Counted from the first letter of the stretch, positions 38,997 through 48,630 are shown. The stretch: DNA of 64,000 nucleotides from Campylobacter subantarcticus LMG 24377 (GCF_000816305.1 NZ_CP007773.1:930001-994000); one strand, 5' to 3'. The notes: generated from the sequence alone by a model not told the origin. Translations and numbers: made by a program.

Positions 38997-39036
38997 GAAA
39001 AATAAAATGTAACCAAAAAGTATCATTTTATTTTTC
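38997..39036. repeat. 13-bp inverted repeat spanning the right prophage-host junction
   Basis: GAAAAATAAAATG (38997-39009) pairs exactly with CATTTTATTTTTC (39024-39036) over 14 bases. The right arm is host RM sequence by my boundary, the left arm is phage. It includes ATGTAAC (39007-39013), the only right-end match to the left-end sites. Confidence 0.5.
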
Positions 39037-42000
39037 TATGGTTGCTTTTTATTTTTCCGCCGACAAAATCTTTGATTTTTTCATTATTTATTAAATCTTT
39101 TTTTAAAGCTCTAGTCCAAGCTATTTTAGTATTATCTATGGTTATATCATTATCGCTTAGCTCTTTATAAAGTTCAGATTTTTTAATATTTTTATTTTTA
39201 TCTAAAAATGCTTGATGATCAAATTTAGCTAAGTCTTCATTGTAAGTAGCTATGCATTTTTGCATAGAATTTGCAAGCTTTTCTTTAGAAAAATTATAAG
39301 CCCAGCTATCACGATTTGTTACTATGCCTGTGGCATTTATAGCAAAAATTCCATATTCATTTTTATCGCTTTTTAAAGGCATTAATTTATCAAAATCATC
39401 TCTTCTTTGATTGATCCAATCGCCTTTTTCATTTGGGATTATATTTATAAAAGGCACATTTATTATACTTTTAAAATTATCTAATTTATCAAGCTTAGTT
39501 TGTCTATCTAGATAATCTCCTATATCATAATAATGAATTTTATTTGTTTTAGCATTTGTATCTTTTATGAAAAATACTATAGCCACTGTTGCACGTGATC
39601 CAGAACTAAATATCTGTCCGCCTTCTTGTTTAGCTTTTTCTCCAAAAGTTCTTGTATTTCCTCTTAAATTTAAAATATAAATATCACTAAATTCTTTAGC
39701 TACGCATTTTCTAAAGCCATCAGCACTTGTTGCATCTATAAAGCCTCCATTTACTACAAAACCTATAATGCCATTATCTTTTATTTTATCGCTTGCCATA
39801 CGTATAGCTTGGATTAGTGTATCTCTAGTATTTTTAGCTAAATTTGCATTTGATTCTTTGCCATAAGTGTCTTTGACGCGTTTTTCTAAATTGGGGTGAG
39901 AAATGTTTGCATTATTATCATTTGCACTATTTGCTCCAGCTGAATAAGGAGGATTACCTATGATGACTTTGATTTTTTCATTGGCTATTAAATCTTTGAT
40001 CTTTTTATTTTCTTCTAAATCTTTAAATTCTAAAGCAAATAAACCATTATCTTGTGTTTTTTTATCTAGATAATCAAGACTATCAGCTAAGGCTATATTT
40101 TTAAATTTATCTAAAGTGTTTATCCTTTCATTACCAGTTTGAGTGATATTAATAAGTGCTATATAATAAGCAAGTAAAATTATATCTTGAGCAAAGATTG
40201 CTTTTTCGTATTTGTTTTTAAAATTTTCATCACTAATTAAGTCATTTTCTTTACTTAATAATCTTGTGATAAAACTTCCAGTGCCAGTGAATGGATCAAA
40301 GATTTTTACATTTTCATCGTTAAAATCTGTATTAAAATGTCTTTTTAAAAGCTCATTAACAGAATGAAGTATAAAATCAACCACTTGTATAGGAGTGTAA
40401 ACTATGCCTAATTTTTCAGCTTGTTTTTTAAAAGCTGATCTAAAGAAAGTATCGTATAAGTTTTTAATGAGTTCTTGTTTGCTTTTTTGACTTTTTGCTA
40501 ATTTTACATTTTCTTCTACGTTTTTATAAAAGGCTTTTAAAGATCTTGTTTCTTCATCATCTAAACCAAAGGTATTTAACTTTTGATTTACTTCATCAAG
40601 AGCTTTTCCTATAGGATTATCATCCATATTTTTATCAAATAAAACATCAAATATAGGTTTAGTTATAATGTGAGAACATATCATATCTATGGCTTCATCT
40701 TCTTTGATGTTTGGGTGAATGTTTTCTTTTAAGGAAGTTAAAAATTCTTCTAAAATTTCAGGATGATCTTTAAAGATAGCATTTAATCTAATGTTTAATT
40801 TTTCTACTATTTTAGCTGTTTTTGCACTAAAGCTTTGCCAGTAACCTTTATCGCCAAGCTTAGTTGGTATGGCATTATACATCGTGTTTGCAAGCTCGCT
40901 TAAGGTAAAGCTATCAAACAAGCTTGGCTCATAGTTTTTATCTGTATTATTTGAGCTTTCATCTGCCACATAATCAGCCACAGCTATTTTGATCTTTTCT
41001 TTAAATACAGCCTCATCTACTAAGGTATCATCGTGACTTCTTAGGGCTTTTAAGATATTCCATATATTTAAAAAATTGGTATTTTTTATAGCCTCATCTA
41101 AATTTGAAAGCTCATTCTCGCTTAATGCTAAAGGCAGTATGATATAACCTGTTTTTTTATTTGGAGCTTTTCTCATTACTCTACCTACTGATTGGATTAT
41201 ATCTACCATAGAATTTCTTCCATCAAAAAATACTACACTATCTAAAGCGGGTACATCCACACCTTCACTTAAACATCTTGCATTGCTTAGTATATTACAA
41301 GTATTTTCTTTTGGGGAGTTAAGATTATTTAGTTTATTTAATCTTATATTGGAGTTCATAGTTCCATCAACATGATCTATGTTTATATCAAGATTTTTAA
41401 AAGAATCTTTTTTTAATGCTTCATCATAACATTGCATAATAATTTTAAAAGAATTGGTTATATTTTTAGAATCTCTTATGCTTTTGCAAAAATTTATAAC
41501 TCTTCTTGAAATATTACTATCCATTTCTTCTAAAAAGTCATTATCTATTTGGTTATTTTCATCAAGAGCAACTAAATCATTTCTTGCTAAACCTTTATGC
41601 GTACCTATGATTTTAGATACAAAGTCTATATCTACATATTTTTCATCTACATTTTTTTCATCTTTTAATTTTGCTATGGCTGTATTTGCTATGTTTGCAA
41701 TACCTTCTTGTTTAATAGCTAAAATAATAACTTTATAATCAGTGAGTAAGCCTTTTTCAACTGCTTCTCTAAAATTAATACTATAAATTTCATCTCCAAA
41801 AATTTCTTCATCATCCATAGAAAATACTTCATTATCACTTTCCAAAGCTTTGCTTTTTTGAGAACTAGAATAAATCTTTGGAGTAGCACTCATGTAAATT
41901 CTTTTTTTGGCTTTGATGTTTTCATCACTATGGCATAGAGTAAAAGTATTTAGTTTATCTTTTTCCTTACCTGAATATAAATTTCCTACACTTCTGTGAG

Positions 42001-42979
42001 CTTCATCGCAAATGATTAGATCAATCTCATCTAGATCGTTTTGTTTTTGAGCTTGCATGATTTTTTCAACACTTTGATAAGTAGAAAAGATGATAAATCT
42101 TTTGTTGTCTTTTTTAGCTATATCGTAAGCTTTTTTAATGCTTTGTGTATCAGTAGAAGCAGGAATGGGCAATTCTAAAATATCTATATCATCTTCAATG
42201 CTTTTACCTGATTTACTATCTGAGCATACAATAGAAGCAACAAAATCATCAGTTTTCTCTTTGCAATATTCTCTAAATGTTTGCCCTACTAAAGCTATAC
42301 TAGGAGCTAAAAATAAAACAATGGAATTTTTAGGAGTAATTTCTTCTATAATTTTTAAAGATGTAAAAGTTTTCCCAGTACCACAAGCCATGATAAGCTT
42401 GCCTCTTGTGTTATTTTTGTTTGCAAAATATTCTTTTGTGTTATTTATGGCTTGTATTTGATGTTCTCTTGGTTTTTTCTTTGCAGTAATTGGTAGCTCT
42501 AAAGAATTATTTGGATCAAATTTATCCCAACTTATGTTTGAATTTAAAAAATCTTCTAAAGTGATCAATTCTATAGGTGTTAAAATTTGTTTCATCTCTT
42601 TTTTAGCGTTTTGAGTGAGATCGCTAGCACTTATAATAATGCCTTTACTAAATTTAATCTCCCCTATTCCACTTTGCAACTTGCTAAAATAAGTACTTAA
42701 ATCTTTAAAATCTACTTTTGAATTTTCATAAAATTTACATTGAACTGCAATATAATCATCATCTTTTGTTTGAATGATTAGATCTATACCACGATCTTGC
42801 CCATCTTTTTTATCCCATTCATCCCAAAGATAAATATTTTTATAAATATTTGCTGTATCTTTTTCTTTTAAAAGATGTTTTGAAAGTTTTTCAAACATAG
42901 ATCCCTTCGATCTAGTGTTTAAATTTGCTTTTTTTAATTTTTCTAAGATGATTTCAAAAGTAGTTTCGTTTGCACTCAT
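39023..42979 (-). pseudogene. Type ISP restriction-modification gene, 5' part (interrupted)
   Basis: 1318 residues: an Mrr-type nuclease (D65 and Q-C-K at 80-82), a superfamily 2 helicase/translocase (Walker A C-G-T-G-K-T at ~199-204, D-E-A-H at 325-328) and an N6-adenine methylase (F-D-P-F-T-G-T-G-S-F near 893, N-P-P-Y near 1007). The frame ends in phage sequence at 39023 before the target-recognition region, which lies at 3016-3889. Without it the enzyme should neither recognise a site nor cut or methylate specifically. Type ISP enzymes (LlaGI, LlaBIII) are single ~1600-residue chains. Start ATG 42979 fits AGGAG upstream. Confidence 0.88.
39026..39030. repeat. Candidate target-site duplication, right copy (TTTTA)
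   Basis: Second copy of TTTTA; see 3885-3889. The preceding CA would be the phage terminus. Confidence 0.4.
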
Positions 42980-43040
42980 TAAAACTCCTAAGCTAATAAT
43001 ATAAAGAATATATCAAAAATTAACTTTGTAACTTATAAAT
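42932..43040. repeat. 109-bp direct repeat, copy A (RM gene start)
   Basis: Covers the first 16 codons and the upstream leader of the RM gene. It matches 45599-45707 at 100 of 109 positions by eye, same orientation. The two copies flank the AbiL-like pair. Confidence 0.8.
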
Positions 43041-43536
43041 ATAAAAGTTTTGTATTTTTATTTTGTGTAATTATAAATGGATATTATACCTACTAGAAAA
43101 CTTATTAGATCAGTAGTGTTTTCTTTATAGAGATATCTTCTTATACAGTTTTATGCTTTAGTTTTCTTTGAAGCCATAATTATTATATTAATTTCAAAGG
43201 GCTTCATAATAACTTATTTTATTCTTAACAATATTTCAAAATATATTTATTGAATGTTTCATTTAAATCATTAAGAGCAAATATATTTTTGTGGATTTAG
43301 TTTTATACGAATATTTTATATGCCTATGAAGTGCAATATTGAAATTTGCTAAGTTGTTTATTTTTTACCTTGATTAAGAATGTATTTTTATTAATTCATT
43401 TTTATAGCTTTAATTCTTTAGTGAATATTATAAAAAATATCAAAACAGACTTTAAAACTATATATTTTTAAATATAAACATATTTTATGTTTATATTAAC
43501 TATCAATGCTTTATAATAATACAAAAGGAAAACATT
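43041..43536. other. 496-bp intergenic region, no gene seen
   Basis: AT-rich spacer between the divergent RM and AAA-ATPase genes. It must hold both promoters. GAAGCC and GGGCTTC (about 43168-43208) can pair at a distance. AAAGGAAAAC precedes the ATPase ATG. I find no open frame of interest. Confidence 0.5.
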
Positions 43537-44679
43537 ATGTTAAGAAAAATAGAAATATCTGGTCTATATTCTTTTGGAATAGAAACACAAATTGTTGATT
43601 TTACAGCAAAGCCAAAAAGTAAGTTAAAAAATACAAAATATGAGTATAATTTTAATTTATCACAAGCTGGGAAACCTATGAAATCAGCAGTTTTTTTTGG
43701 AAAGAATACTAGCGGAAAAACTAACTTTTTTATAGGCGTAAAAATTTTACTAAATATAATTAAATATGGCTTTTCACATACCCTAAGAGAGCATTTAACA
43801 GACAATGCCTTTAATGAAAATTCAAATTCTATAAAATTAAGTATTGAGTTATCTAATAACAATAAAGATATTTTTACATATTCGATAGAGTTTGATAAAA
43901 AATATATCCTAAAAGAATCTTTTTTGAAAAATAATAAAATTATATATGAATTTGAGAATGATAAGGCTATTTTTAATATTGATAGTAAAGAAAAAAATAA
44001 ACAGCTAGAGTTATTCTTTTCAAGAAATCTTAGTGAAAATATATTTTATTTCTTAAAAGATTTTGACATAAAACAAAAAGAAATATTTATGAATCTTATA
44101 AACAATATCGAAGTTTATATGAATAGTAATTATTCAAAAAAATATAATTTTGAATTTGAAGAAAATAAAAAGAAATATTTTTTAGAACACAAAGAAAGTA
44201 TTTTGGAAATTTTTCAATTGTTAGATAAAACTATAAAAGATTTTGAGTTTAAAAAGTATGAAAAAGATGGAAAGAATATATACGAAATCTTTTTTGTTCG
44301 CAATGGAAAGAAATTTAATTATCAAATAGAATCAGAAGGTATTAAAAAAATAGTATATTTTGCAGATAAAATAACCCAAATTATCAAGGAAGGAAAAATT
44401 GTTTTTATTGATGAATTAGATTCTTCAATAAGCACTTTGGCGCTAATACTTATATTTAACAATCTTATTAATACAGAGGAAAATCATAATGGACAATTAA
44501 TTGTTTCATCTCATAATGTTTTATTATTTGATGTTAGTTTTTTAAATTCACAACAAATATTTTTAATTCAAAAAGATCAATACCTAGAGAGTAAGATAAG
44601 AACTTACTACGATTATGATATTAGAAGCGAAAAGAAAAAAGCATATATTGATTATTTAAAAGGGCTTTATGATGAATAA
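43537..44679 (+). CDS. AAA15-family ATPase, AbiLi/RloA-like
   Basis: 380 residues of the OLD/SMC-like AAA15 ATPases: Walker A G-K-N-T-S-G-K-T at 55-62, a helical middle, ABC-like S-E-G-I-K-K, Walker B V-F-I-D-E-L-D near 289-295 and the H-loop S-H-N. With the RloB-like gene after it this is the AbiL two-gene phage-defence layout (AbiLi ATPase, AbiLii RloB). Its stop overlaps the RloB start (ATGAATAA). The ATPase itself is intact. Confidence 0.8.
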   Translation: MLRKIEISGLYSFGIETQIVDFTAKPKSKLKNTKYEYNFNLSQAGKPMKSAVFFGKNTSGKTNFFIGVKILLNIIKYGFSHTLREHLTDNAFNENSNSIKLSIELSNNNKDIFTYSIEFDKKYILKESFLKNNKIIYEFENDKAIFNIDSKEKNKQLELFFSRNLSENIFYFLKDFDIKQKEIFMNLINNIEVYMNSNYSKKYNFEFEENKKKYFLEHKESILEIFQLLDKTIKDFEFKKYEKDGKNIYEIFFVRNGKKFNYQIESEGIKKIVYFADKITQIIKEGKIVFIDELDSSISTLALILIFNNLINTEENHNGQLIVSSHNVLLFDVSFLNSQQIFLIQKDQYLESKIRTYYDYDIRSEKKKAYIDYLKGLYDE

Positions 44680-45272
44680 AAAAACAAAACCCAGTATTAC
44701 AGATTTGGTGTGAAGGTAAAACAGAAGAAGATTATTTTAATTCTCTTTTTAAATATCTAAATTATGATAATGTTAAAATAGATGTAAAAAATTTAAAAAA
44801 TAATAATTCATATAAAAACATTCTTTATAAAATAGAAAAAGCACCTTATATTGATAAGCTTATTATTGTAATGGATCTAGATAGAGCAAAAAGTGATACT
44901 AATAAGTTAAAAATTTTAGAAAAACTTATAAAACATATAAAAAATTCAAAAGACAAGCATTTATTTCTTACTCTTGATGATTTTGAAGATTGGCTTAGAT
45001 TTCATTTTGTAGATAATAGTAAAAATAACAAAACAAATTTTTATAAAAAATTAGGATATAGCGATAGTAAGAATTTTAAATCATCTACTAACGATTTATA
45101 TTCTCAAATATTAAATAAAGGTGGATGTATAGAAAATGCTGAAAAGTATTTTTGCAATATCGCTGTTTTTTGCAATGACCAGCGTGAGATTGATAAAAAT
45201 TCACTAAATAATCTAACTCAAAGTAATCTATATTATTTTAGAAAATTATTAGAACAATATAATGGTATTTAA
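44672..45272 (+). pseudogene. RloB/AbiLii-like protein, frameshifted at an A7 tract
   Basis: ATG 44672 overlaps the ATPase stop, but this frame ends after 13 codons. The RloB frame begins with N-P-V-L-Q-I-W-C-E-G-K-T-E-E-D-Y-F, the conserved N-terminus with C-E-G-K-T-E, and runs on to 45272 through L-I-I-V-M-D-L-D. Removing one A from the seven at 44678-44684 joins the start to this frame. As read, only a truncated product from ATG 44871 could be made, lacking the C-E-G motif. Phase-variable switch, inactivation or homopolymer error are the three explanations. Confidence 0.8.
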
Positions 45273-45419
45273 AATAATATTATAAAAAGCCCTACTTCTT
45301 TTTTTATATTGTGATTATATACAGATTAATCAATAATATCTAAAATTGGTTTTTTTAGCTAAAACAATTTAAATAGTTTGTTTTGTCTTATTTTTACAAT
45401 TTTGGATTAATTTATATAA

Positions 45420-45563
45420 TTAATCTTCCTCAAATTCATCATTTATTCCTGCTTCAGCAAGTTCTAATTGTTCTTTGTGGAATTCTTCATCATCTTTAAA
45501 AGCTTCAAAACTTTTTATCCATAATACTTTTCTCTGTTTTATATATTCTTCGTTTTTAAACAT
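45420..45563 (-). CDS. Small acidic protein, 47 aa
   Basis: M-F-K-N-E-E-Y-I-K-Q-R-K-V-L-W-I at the start, then an acidic helical end (I-N-D-E-F-E-E-D). AAAAGGATAGGC precedes ATG 45563. It lies 32 bases downstream of the RM-start remnant (45596-45646), on the same strand, so the two may share the copied promoter. Function unknown. Confidence 0.5.
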   Translation of the reverse strand: MFKNEEYIKQRKVLWIKSFEAFKDDEEFHKEQLELAEAGINDEFEED

Positions 45564-45595
45564 GCCTATCCTTTTGTTTTATTATTTAATTTTAC

Positions 45596-45646
45596 TTATT
45601 TTAATTTTTCTAAGATAATTTCAAAAATAGTTTCGCTTACACCCAT
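45596..45646 (-). pseudogene. Remnant of a second RM gene start (16 codons)
   Basis: ATG 45646 encodes M-G-V-S-E-T-I-F-E-I-I-L-E-K-L-K then stop, against M-S-A-N-E-T-T-F-E-I-I-L-E-K-L-K in the real RM gene. Leader sequence is conserved too (see the repeat 45599-45707). Confidence 0.7.
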
Positions 45647-45707
45647 TAAAAATCCTAAGCTAATAATATAAAGAATATATCAAAAATAGACTTTATAACT
45701 TATAAAT
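45599..45707. repeat. 109-bp direct repeat, copy B
   Basis: Partner of 42932-43040, about 2.7 kb away, same orientation. The nine differences I count are scattered, so the duplication is not recent. The following 45708-45926 is AT-rich without a gene. Confidence 0.8.
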
Positions 45708-45926
45708 AATTTTTTTTGTAAATATATTATTTAAACTATTCTTAGTAGAAATTTGTAGATTTCGCAAATATCAAAAATATCAACAAAACAACTATGGATA
45801 TAATACAAAGTTGATAAAAGCTAGATCTTTGGAAATATTATAATTAAAAAAAATAATATTGTATTTTTAAAGTTGATTGGATAATATATTAATTTAATAA
45901 TTTATATAACAAAAAAAGGAAATAAA

Positions 45927-46028
45927 ATGGGACAATATATTGTATTAGCCTTTGCAATAGCAGTTGGCATATTTGTGACATTTTATGACTTTGATAAAGA
46001 TAAAAAAACCGATAACAATAAAAATTAA
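45927..46028 (+). CDS. 33-residue single-transmembrane peptide
   Basis: ATG 45927 (AAAAAAAGGAAATAAA upstream) encodes a hydrophobic helix (Y-I-V-L-A-F-A-I-A-V-G-I-F-V-T-F-Y) and a charged tail (D-F-D-K-D-K-K-T-D). Good ribosome site and composition support a real small membrane protein. Function unknown. Confidence 0.5.
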   Translation: MGQYIVLAFAIAVGIFVTFYDFDKDKKTDNNKN

Positions 46029-46129
46029 TCGATTTTTTAATATTTCAACCCTTAGGTGAGAATAGATATTCCCACTTTAGGGAATTTTCTATTCCTTTTT
46101 TATTATCAAATCAAAAAAAAAGGAAAAAC

Positions 46130-46602
46130 ATGTCAGCAATAACAAATACAAATCAAAATACAGAATTAAACAAAGAAAGAATCGCTCTAATTAAAAAACA
46201 TTTCTTCCCTGCTGAAACTAAGATCAATAAAACAGAAATGGAATATTGTCTTAGTGTTGCAACTAAATATGGTCTAGATCCTTTCTTACGCCAAGTATTT
46301 TTTGTTCCTCATAGGGCAAAAGTTACAAAAAAATGGTAAAGATGTGTGGGTTGAAAAAATAGAACCTTTAGTTGGTAGAGATGGCTTTTTAGTTATTGTT
46401 CATAAAAGCGGAAAATTTGGTGATATTCGTTCTTATAGTGAGATTAAAAACTATCCAAAATTAGTAAATAATCAATGGCAATACGCTCAAGATTTGGTTG
46501 CAATTTGTGAGGTTTATAAAACTGATACAAAACAAACCTTTTATAGTTGAAGTTGCATATAGTGAATATGTGCAAAAAACATTGGAAATGCCTACAATCT
46601 AG
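46130..46602 (+). pseudogene. RecT/Bet-family recombinase pseudogene
   Basis: Segments of one Bet/RecT-type single-strand annealing protein lie in successive frames: G-L-D-P-F-L-R-Q-V-F-F-V-P, then G-K-D-V-W-V-E-K-I-E-P-L-V-G-R-D-G-F and Y-A-Q-D-L-V-A-I-C, then V-E-V-A-Y-S-E-Y. The first break is at the A7 run near 46327-46334 (one A fewer restores it), the second at the T-run near 46545-46549, and a stop at 46600 removes the rest. Two lesions plus truncation argue for decay rather than read error. It marks a former phage or plasmid here. Confidence 0.75.
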
Positions 46603-46716
46603 TATAAAATATAAAACAGCTTAATATAAGTTAAACACAAAAGCTTGATATATAAAATAAATAACCTATCACAAATTGTGTTATAATGATAAAGGATAAA
46701 TATACAAGGAAATATT

Positions 46717-47175
46717 ATGGCTCAGGAAAAAGAGTATATACTTAATGAAAGTTTTAAAGCTTTATTAGAAAGTATTTTTTCTAATCCTGAACAATCACAA
46801 AAATTAATTAAAGCTTTTGAAGAACTTGTTAATGGTAGAGCAACTACTCAAAGATTGAATTTTGAAAATCTTAAAAATCAAACTATAGAAGAAATAAGAC
46901 AAGAGCTTGTAAGTAAAGATTTATTTCAATCAGAGATTAAAAGATTGGAAAGTTTAATTTATTCTGAAGTTGCAAGACTAGAAGGAATTATTAACACCAA
47001 AATAGCTGAAATTAAAACTGAAATAGCTGAAGTTAAAACTGAATTCTCAGAACAAATTTCTAGCGCTAAGCAAAAAGCACTTTATTGGCTTTTAGGTACT
47101 GCAGTAGCAACTACAGTAACTATACTTTCAAGCGTTTGGATTATGATGAATTTTATGCTAGAAAGCTTAAAATAA
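46717..47175 (+). CDS. Coiled-coil protein with C-terminal membrane anchor, 152 aa
   Basis: Residues 60-125 are a long coiled coil with a repeated K-T-E-I-A-E/V-K-T-E pattern; residues ~127-148 form a membrane helix (A-L-Y-W-L-L-G-T-A-V-A-T-T-V-T-I-L). This layout resembles DUF1640/CCDC90-like coiled-coil proteins. It stands alone, with ATATACAAGGAAAT before the ATG. Function unknown. Confidence 0.65.
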   Translation: MAQEKEYILNESFKALLESIFSNPEQSQKLIKAFEELVNGRATTQRLNFENLKNQTIEEIRQELVSKDLFQSEIKRLESLIYSEVARLEGIINTKIAEIKTEIAEVKTEFSEQISSAKQKALYWLLGTAVATTVTILSSVWIMMNFMLESLK

Positions 47176-47250
47176 AAATTATTTAAAGTTTTTACTATAT
47201 CTTGTTGATATACAATTTTATAGTTAGGATAATATAGTTATCCTATGAAT

Positions 47251-47622
47251 TTAAGTAATGTTTTTCATATAATCATAAATTAAAGCTGTTCGACTAATAA
47301 TAAAATTCTCAAAATCATCATTTAATAAATATTTAACCATATCTTTTGTTATAAAATGTGTTTCTAAATCTTTAAAAAATTGTTCTTGTTGATTATCTTG
47401 TATTTTTTTATTTAGCAACTCTTTTATATATGTGCTTAGATTTTTATTATTGATTTTATTATTAGATTCTTTTGTAATAAGTGCTATATTTGCTATATTA
47501 TTAATTATATTATCATTAGATGAGATAAAATTTTTAGATATCTCTTTTCCTATATTAGAATTTATAGGAAAAATATGATGTTCTTCTAAAAATTCACTAA
47601 ACTTCTTAAAAACCGTTTGCTT
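47251..47622 (-). pseudogene. C-terminal remnant of an HNH/DUF262-DUF1524-type protein
   Basis: About 123 codons open without a start codon. The sequence begins near F-L-E-E-H-H-I-F-P-I-N-S, the H-H core of DUF1524-like HNH nucleases seen at the end of DUF262/GmrS-D proteins, with N-I-A-N-I-A-L-I-T-K-E-S-N following. It is cut off upstream by the 111-residue gene's end. It cannot make a working enzyme. Confidence 0.65.
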
Positions 47623-47625
47623 TTA

Positions 47626-47961
47626 TCACTCTTGATCTTCTGGCTTAAAACCTATTATTTTTGCCATTATACCCCTATAGCTTTCAAAACTATTCATTGT
47701 TTGTATATTGCTAACTCTAAGAAGTCTAACTTTGTGATCTTGTTTGTAAAAAACTTTAAAAACATAACCACTTTCTTTGTGTTTTACCATATCATCTAAA
47801 CCACATTTTTCTATAAATTCATAATCTTTAGCAAAAACTTCATTTTCTACATCAAATAAATCTTGAGAATAACCATTAGGATTAGCTGGATCATAAGTAT
47901 AAGAACTTACTACACATTCTCTCATAGCTTTTTGTATTTCTTCTTGGGATAATTTTTCCAT
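47626..47961 (-). CDS. Hypothetical protein, 111 aa
   Basis: Not recognised. N-terminal helix (E-K-L-S-Q-E-E-I-Q-K-A-M-R), a Tyr/Pro/Asn-rich loop (Y-D-P-A-N-P-N-G-Y-S) and a mixed C-terminus. GGAAAACACT precedes ATG 47961. Whole and well spaced, so probably expressed. Confidence 0.55.
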   Translation of the reverse strand: MEKLSQEEIQKAMRECVVSSYTYDPANPNGYSQDLFDVENEVFAKDYEFIEKCGLDDMVKHKESGYVFKVFYKQDHKVRLLRVSNIQTMNSFESYRGIMAKIIGFKPEDQE

Positions 47962-48053
47962 AGTGTTTTCCTTTTTTTATTTTTATAGTGATATAAATGA
48001 CTTAATGTGTAGTTATGGATTTTTATTAACTTGATTAATTTAACTTCAATTAT

Positions 48054-48323
48054 TTAAAACAACTCACTATGAGAACCTATATTAATACAGGTTAAAATAA
48101 GCTTATCATCTTGTTTTTGATAAATTAAGAGCAAATCAGGTTTTACATGACACTCTCTAAGCTCTTTAAATTCACCTTTTAGTTTATGATCTTTGTATTT
48201 TCTTTCAAGAGTTTCATTGTTAGATAAGCGATAAACTATTTCATCTACCAAATCTTTTTCTTTTAGTGTTAGCTTCTTGTAATTTTTCTTGTATTCTTTT
48301 AAAACTCTAATTTCATATTTCAC
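48054..48323 (-). CDS. RelE/YafQ-family toxin of a toxin-antitoxin pair
   Basis: 89 residues: K-E-Y-K-K-N-Y-K-K-L at the start, L-K-G-E-F-K-E-L-R-E-C-H-V, then D-L-L-L-I-Y and H-S-E-L-F, a typical YafQ mRNA interferase set (catalytic His near the end). I chose GTG 48323, with AAAGG at spacing six and four-frame overlap with the antitoxin stop; a longer frame would overlap the antitoxin by 60 bases. It cuts mRNA at the ribosome unless bound by the antitoxin. Confidence 0.8.
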   Translation of the reverse strand: MKYEIRVLKEYKKNYKKLTLKEKDLVDEIVYRLSNNETLERKYKDHKLKGEFKELRECHVKPDLLLIYQKQDDKLILTCINIGSHSELF

Positions 48324-48534
48324 GCATAGCCTTTTTATACTCATCAAAGTTTTTAAAAGTTTCATACTCTCCATTTTTCATTTCTTCTAAAGCTTTTTTC
48401 ATAGAACTTTGTTTTTTCTCATCTGGGATATCATACTCTAATAAACAATAAGTAGCTCTTAGGCTTTTAGCCAAACTCTCAAAAACAGGCAAAAAATCCT
48501 TATCAAATCCACTAATTTCAATTTTTATAGACAT
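48313..48534 (-). CDS. RelB/DinJ-like antitoxin
   Basis: 73 residues. N-terminal ribbon (S-I-K-I-E-I-S-G-F-D) and a helical middle (A-L-E-E-M-K-N-G-E-Y) as in RelB/DinJ-type antitoxins of YafQ toxins. It is first in the operon and overlaps the toxin start. It likely binds the inverted repeat at 48609-48630 together with the toxin. Confidence 0.7.
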   Translation of the reverse strand: MSIKIEISGFDKDFLPVFESLAKSLRATYCLLEYDIPDEKKQSSMKKALEEMKNGEYETFKNFDEYKKAMREI

Positions 48535-48608
48535 CTACATCCTTTCTTATATAATTTTATTTTTTATTATAGCATAAAGGATTTTGTTGTAAATTTGAAA
48601 AACTTTTT

Positions 48609-48630
48609 ATTTATGTAAAATTACATAAAT
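48609..48630. promoter_or_regulatory. Inverted repeat, candidate toxin-antitoxin operator
   Basis: ATTTATGTAA (48609-48618) and TTACATAAAT (48621-48630) form a 10-bp palindrome with a 2-base centre, 75 bases upstream of the antitoxin start. The rest of 48535-48772 holds no gene. Confidence 0.5.

Larger units (their letters stand above)
3890..39025. mobile_element. Mu-like prophage, about 35 kb, inserted in the RM gene
   Basis: This is one contiguous block bounded by the two halves of a broken type ISP gene. It holds MuA (DDE transposase), MuB, Gam, gp16/GemA, Mor, Mu-type gp27/28/29/30/36/37, protease-scaffold, a lysis cassette and a P2-type tail (V, W, J, I, H, sheath, tube, tail chaperones, tape, U, X, D). 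Early genes run minus from the right end, and late genes run in two divergent blocks from 19.4 kb. Repressor-type genes sit at both ends. The gene set resembles the Mu-like prophages known in Campylobacter (the CJIE1/CMLP1 type, which also carry a Dam methylase). It looks complete, with no broken structural gene seen. Confidence 0.92.

Noticed and set aside
41454-42461. Plus-strand frames inside the RM gene
   Set aside because: Reverse shadows of the long minus-strand coding frame without start signals.
46130-46602. Programmed frameshifting in the RecT-like gene
   Set aside because: Two separate shifts in the same direction plus a premature stop fit decay, and no slippery heptamer with downstream structure is visible.
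47617-47799. Plus-strand 60-residue hydrophobic frame
   Set aside because: Antisense to the 111-residue gene and lacking a ribosome site; read as a shadow.
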